From assembly GCF_001590605.1 (NCBI RefSeq), contig NZ_CP014504.1, positions 2,356,001 to 2,420,000 of the forward strand: a DNA stretch of 64,000 nt, written 5' to 3'. Below the pieces are notes generated by a model. That model saw only the letters and a program-made list of their open reading frames with translations. It made no database searches and had not been told where the DNA came from. Positions 61,201 to 64,000 of this stretch are shown in pieces (the first letter of the stretch is position 1; each line of letters begins with the position of its first letter). The position numbers and the translations under genes were made by a program. The DNA comes from Pedobacter cryoconitis (GTDB lineage: Bacteria; Bacteroidota; Bacteroidia; Sphingobacteriales; Sphingobacteriaceae).

Positions 61201-61507
61201 AAAGATGGTAATTCTTGAATAATGATATTTCTTGAATAGTTATTCCTGAATAACATACCAGTCCTTAATTACAAAGGGGCATTCCTTTAGTGAACTGCCC
61301 CTTTGTGAATAAAAAACAGCACCATAATCCTGGAGAGCATGGCTATTATAATCTGATCAATCACGCACCGCATTAATTATCAAAAAAAAAGAAAAAAAAT
61401 GATTAACGAATAGCATTAAATCACCTTAATATTTAACTTCTTTTAACTTATTGTTATATAATATTATAAGAATAATATACCCACCTTAGTGATAAGTTAT
61501 TATATAT
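61201..61507. other. Intergenic region, 307 bp
   Basis: Contains one clear hairpin (ACAAAGGGGCA 61271-61281 with complement 61296-61306), probably the terminator of the preceding pair. The last 100 bases are very AT-rich and should hold the promoter of the DUF5686 gene; no clear consensus boxes are seen. Confidence 0.55.
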
Positions 61508-63991
61508 ATGAAGAAACTATTATTTTCCTTAGTGTTCCTGCTTGGCGCAAACCTGGTTTTTGGGCAACAATTTATCCTTAAAGGCGTTACCTCCGACAAG
61601 CAAAACAACACGCTTCCTTTTACCAGTATTTATATCCAGGGCACAACTAAAGGCACTTCTGCCAATACCAATGGAGAATATCAGCTTAAATTGGAAAAAG
61701 GTCATTACACTTTAGTCTTTAAAGCAGTTGGTTATAACCAGCTGATCAAACCAATAGATATCAGCGCAGATATGAACCTCCCGATTATCATGGACGCTGA
61801 AGTATACCAGCTTAAAGATGTAGTGATCAAAGCGAATTCAGAAGATCCTGCCTATGAAATTATCAGAAATGCAATTAAAAAAAGGAAGCAGCATCTCACT
61901 GAAGTCCAAGCTTTTTCCTGTGATACTTATATCAAAGGCGTAACCAAGCTTAGAAATGCGCCTAAGAAATTTATGGGCAGAAATGTACAGGAAGACCTTA
62001 AAAACAGAGGACTGGACTCAGGCAAAAGAGGGATACTCTATCTTTCTGAATCAGTTTCTAAATTCAACTTTCAGCAGCCAGGTAAAATAAATGAAGAAAT
62101 GATTTCTTCAAAAGTGAGTGGGAACAGCAATGGATTCAGCTTTAACCAGGCTACAGATTTTTTAATTAGTTTTTATAAAAACACTGTTGATATCAAAGAA
62201 TTAAGCAACGTGGGTTTTGTCTCGCCTATAGCTGATAACGCTATGCTATTTTACCGCTATAAATTTATAGGAACATTTAGAGAAGGTAACGACTGGATCA
62301 ACAAAATCCAGGTTATATCCCGCCGTAAGTATGATCAGGTATTTAATGGATATATTTATATCATTGACGATAGCTGGCGCATTCATAGCACAGACCTCGC
62401 TATCACCAATAATTCAATTATTGAAGGTATAGATACATTGCATATTAAACAACAATTTATACCTGTTCATCAAGATAAATGGATGCTGGCCAGTCAGCGT
62501 TACGATTATACAGGCGGTCTGCTGGGCTTCAAATTTATGGGCACCTATACAGGCGTATTCAACAACTATAATATTGAGCCTAATTTCCCACCCAGGTTTT
62601 TCACCAACAGGATCATGAAAGTGAATGCCGATGCGAATAAAAAAGATTCCACGTACTGGGCAGGCGTGCGCCCAATGTTGCTGACCCCGGATGAGCGCCG
62701 GGATTATGTAAAAAAAGACAGTATCAAACTGGTGCGGAATTCTGATAAATACAGGGATTCAATTGATAGAAAAGAGAATAAATTTAAACCTCTAAAAGCG
62801 CTCTTTTTAGGCTATAATCACCAAAATACGAGGGAAAAGGAACACTGGGGAATAAGCGGCCCAATTTTCAATATTAATTATAATACGGTAGAAGGCTGGA
62901 TCTATAACCCTAAAATAACCTATAGAAAAACGCTGAAAGACAGTACTTCGCTGGTGACACAACTAATTCCACGTTATGGCTTTGAGAATAAGAAACTAAC
63001 GGCAAATGCTAATCTGACTTACAGATATGATCCCAAACACAATGCTTATGCTGGAATTCGCGGAGGAACAAGCTATGCAGATTTTAACACGAACTACGAT
63101 GCAATCCCTGCCCTATTTAATACAGTCAGCACCTTATTTGATAAAAACAATATCTTAAAGTTATACAAAAAAGATTTTGTGAATATCAATTCGGGCAGAG
63201 AACTGAGTAATGGATTATATCTTTCGGGTAGCCTGGAATATGCCAGCAGAACTCCTTTGCTGAACACCTCTTTCAGAACAATTAAAAACTTTCCTGATAA
63301 AGAGTTCACCGCGAATAATCCATACCCTATTTCGGGTAACGATTACGCGTTTGTGGCGAACAAAGCACTTACCCTCGGTTTAACCCTGAATATTACCTTT
63401 GCTCAAAGCTATATTGAACGGCCTGATTTTAAGATCAAGCAGGGTTCTATTTATCCGAAGCTACAACTCGATTACCGTAAAGGGATAAAAGGCCTGTTGA
63501 ATTCAGACATAGACTATGATTATGCAGGTGCCCGTGTGTTTGATACCAATAAGAGATTAGGCATGATTGGTACTTTCAAATACAGCGTAGCAGCAGGTAA
63601 ATTCCTCAATAGGGACAAAATGTATTATATGGATTTCAAGCATTTTGCGGGTAGTAATATCGTAGTCTATACGCAATTTACCGATGGCTTCATGCTGCTT
63701 AGTCCTTATGAATTCAGTACTGGGAAAGAATTCCTGGAAGGACATTTCGAACACAATTTTGGCGGTCTTTTCCTGAGTAAAGTCCCATTATTTAAACAAT
63801 TGAAATTACAGGAAGTTGCCGGTGTAAATTACCTGACTTCTGACGTGATCAAAAATTATACAGAAGTTTATATAGGTGTGCAGCGGTTCGGATTAAGACT
63901 GAACTTTGTTAAAGCTTTTAATTATGATAACGTAAGTGCTTCAAAAGAGAATCAAAGTACAACAGGATTCAGAATATCGGCAGGGTTCTAA
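61508..63991 (+). CDS. DUF5686 outer-membrane protein with carboxypeptidase-like regulatory domain
   Basis: 827 residues, complete just before the window ends. Signal peptide (about 1-19, ending VFGQ), a carboxypeptidase-regulatory-like domain (about 22-105; SIYIQGTTKGTSANTNGEYQ), then DUF5686 (SEDPAYEIIRNAIKKRKQHL, about 115-240), and a C-terminal beta-barrel-like part rich in aromatic strands ending in TGFRISAGF, with the terminal Phe of outer-membrane proteins. No TonB plug. Function unknown; widespread in Bacteroidota. Confidence 0.9.
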   Translation: MKKLLFSLVFLLGANLVFGQQFILKGVTSDKQNNTLPFTSIYIQGTTKGTSANTNGEYQLKLEKGHYTLVFKAVGYNQLIKPIDISADMNLPIIMDAEVYQLKDVVIKANSEDPAYEIIRNAIKKRKQHLTEVQAFSCDTYIKGVTKLRNAPKKFMGRNVQEDLKNRGLDSGKRGILYLSESVSKFNFQQPGKINEEMISSKVSGNSNGFSFNQATDFLISFYKNTVDIKELSNVGFVSPIADNAMLFYRYKFIGTFREGNDWINKIQVISRRKYDQVFNGYIYIIDDSWRIHSTDLAITNNSIIEGIDTLHIKQQFIPVHQDKWMLASQRYDYTGGLLGFKFMGTYTGVFNNYNIEPNFPPRFFTNRIMKVNADANKKDSTYWAGVRPMLLTPDERRDYVKKDSIKLVRNSDKYRDSIDRKENKFKPLKALFLGYNHQNTREKEHWGISGPIFNINYNTVEGWIYNPKITYRKTLKDSTSLVTQLIPRYGFENKKLTANANLTYRYDPKHNAYAGIRGGTSYADFNTNYDAIPALFNTVSTLFDKNNILKLYKKDFVNINSGRELSNGLYLSGSLEYASRTPLLNTSFRTIKNFPDKEFTANNPYPISGNDYAFVANKALTLGLTLNITFAQSYIERPDFKIKQGSIYPKLQLDYRKGIKGLLNSDIDYDYAGARVFDTNKRLGMIGTFKYSVAAGKFLNRDKMYYMDFKHFAGSNIVVYTQFTDGFMLLSPYEFSTGKEFLEGHFEHNFGGLFLSKVPLFKQLKLQEVAGVNYLTSDVIKNYTEVYIGVQRFGLRLNFVKAFNYDNVSASKENQSTTGFRISAGF

Positions 63992-64000
63992 GCTGAGAAG

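Overview
The window looks like the chromosome of a Bacteroidota, most probably a Pedobacter-like member of the Sphingobacteriaceae. The reasons are low GC, SusC/SusD pairs, a FecI/FecR pair feeding a SusC, many small lipoproteins with a Cys-Lys-Lys lipobox, DUF5686 and DUF6266-type proteins, IS66 and IS3 elements, and TAnnTTTG-type -7 boxes. The genus is an inference from protein style; no rRNA is present.

1-11 kb is a gene-poor accessory stretch. It holds two DUF6266-like genes flanked by 10-bp phased repeats, several unrelated lipoproteins, a papain-like secreted protease, decayed gene fragments, a thrice-frameshifted XRE regulator and an HNH nuclease with a downstream partner. 11.3-20.9 kb is a surface-signalling uptake locus: ECF sigma factor, FecR, SusC with an STN signalling domain, SusD, a DUF5689 lipoprotein and an exported calcineurin-type phosphoesterase.

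21-33 kb is a conflict island. A four-gene operon on the minus strand encodes a zinc-ribbon membrane protein, a membrane-anchored J-domain protein, a Mrr-like nuclease and a PutAbiC-type membrane protein, and I read it as a candidate anti-phage system. A 42-bp perfect palindrome lies at its 3' end and a nested IS (IS66 inside IS3) at its 5' side. Beyond the IS is an orphan type VI secretion cassette: VgrG, a possible adaptor, a PAAR-like effector and two tandem small membrane proteins that look like immunity proteins, the last one cut off by the IS3 element.

33.4-50.7 kb is a complete L-rhamnose utilisation locus on the minus strand: RhaT, the bifunctional aldolase/dehydrogenase, RhaI, rhamnulokinase, two GH78 alpha-L-rhamnosidases, a SusC/SusD pair and a GntR-type regulator. 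Rhamnose would be cut from glycans outside the cytoplasm, imported, isomerised, phosphorylated and split to DHAP and lactaldehyde/lactate.

50.8-59.9 kb contains a PhnZ-like HD protein, a 56-nt tRNA-like element without an anticodon arm, and a photosensory locus. In the latter, bphO (heme oxygenase) is divergent from an operon of a kinase-less bacteriophytochrome, a very large CheB/CheR/PAS/histidine kinase, a Crp/Fnr-type regulator and perhaps an SRPBCC protein. 60-64 kb carries a lipoprotein/STM3941-like pair and a DUF5686 outer-membrane protein.
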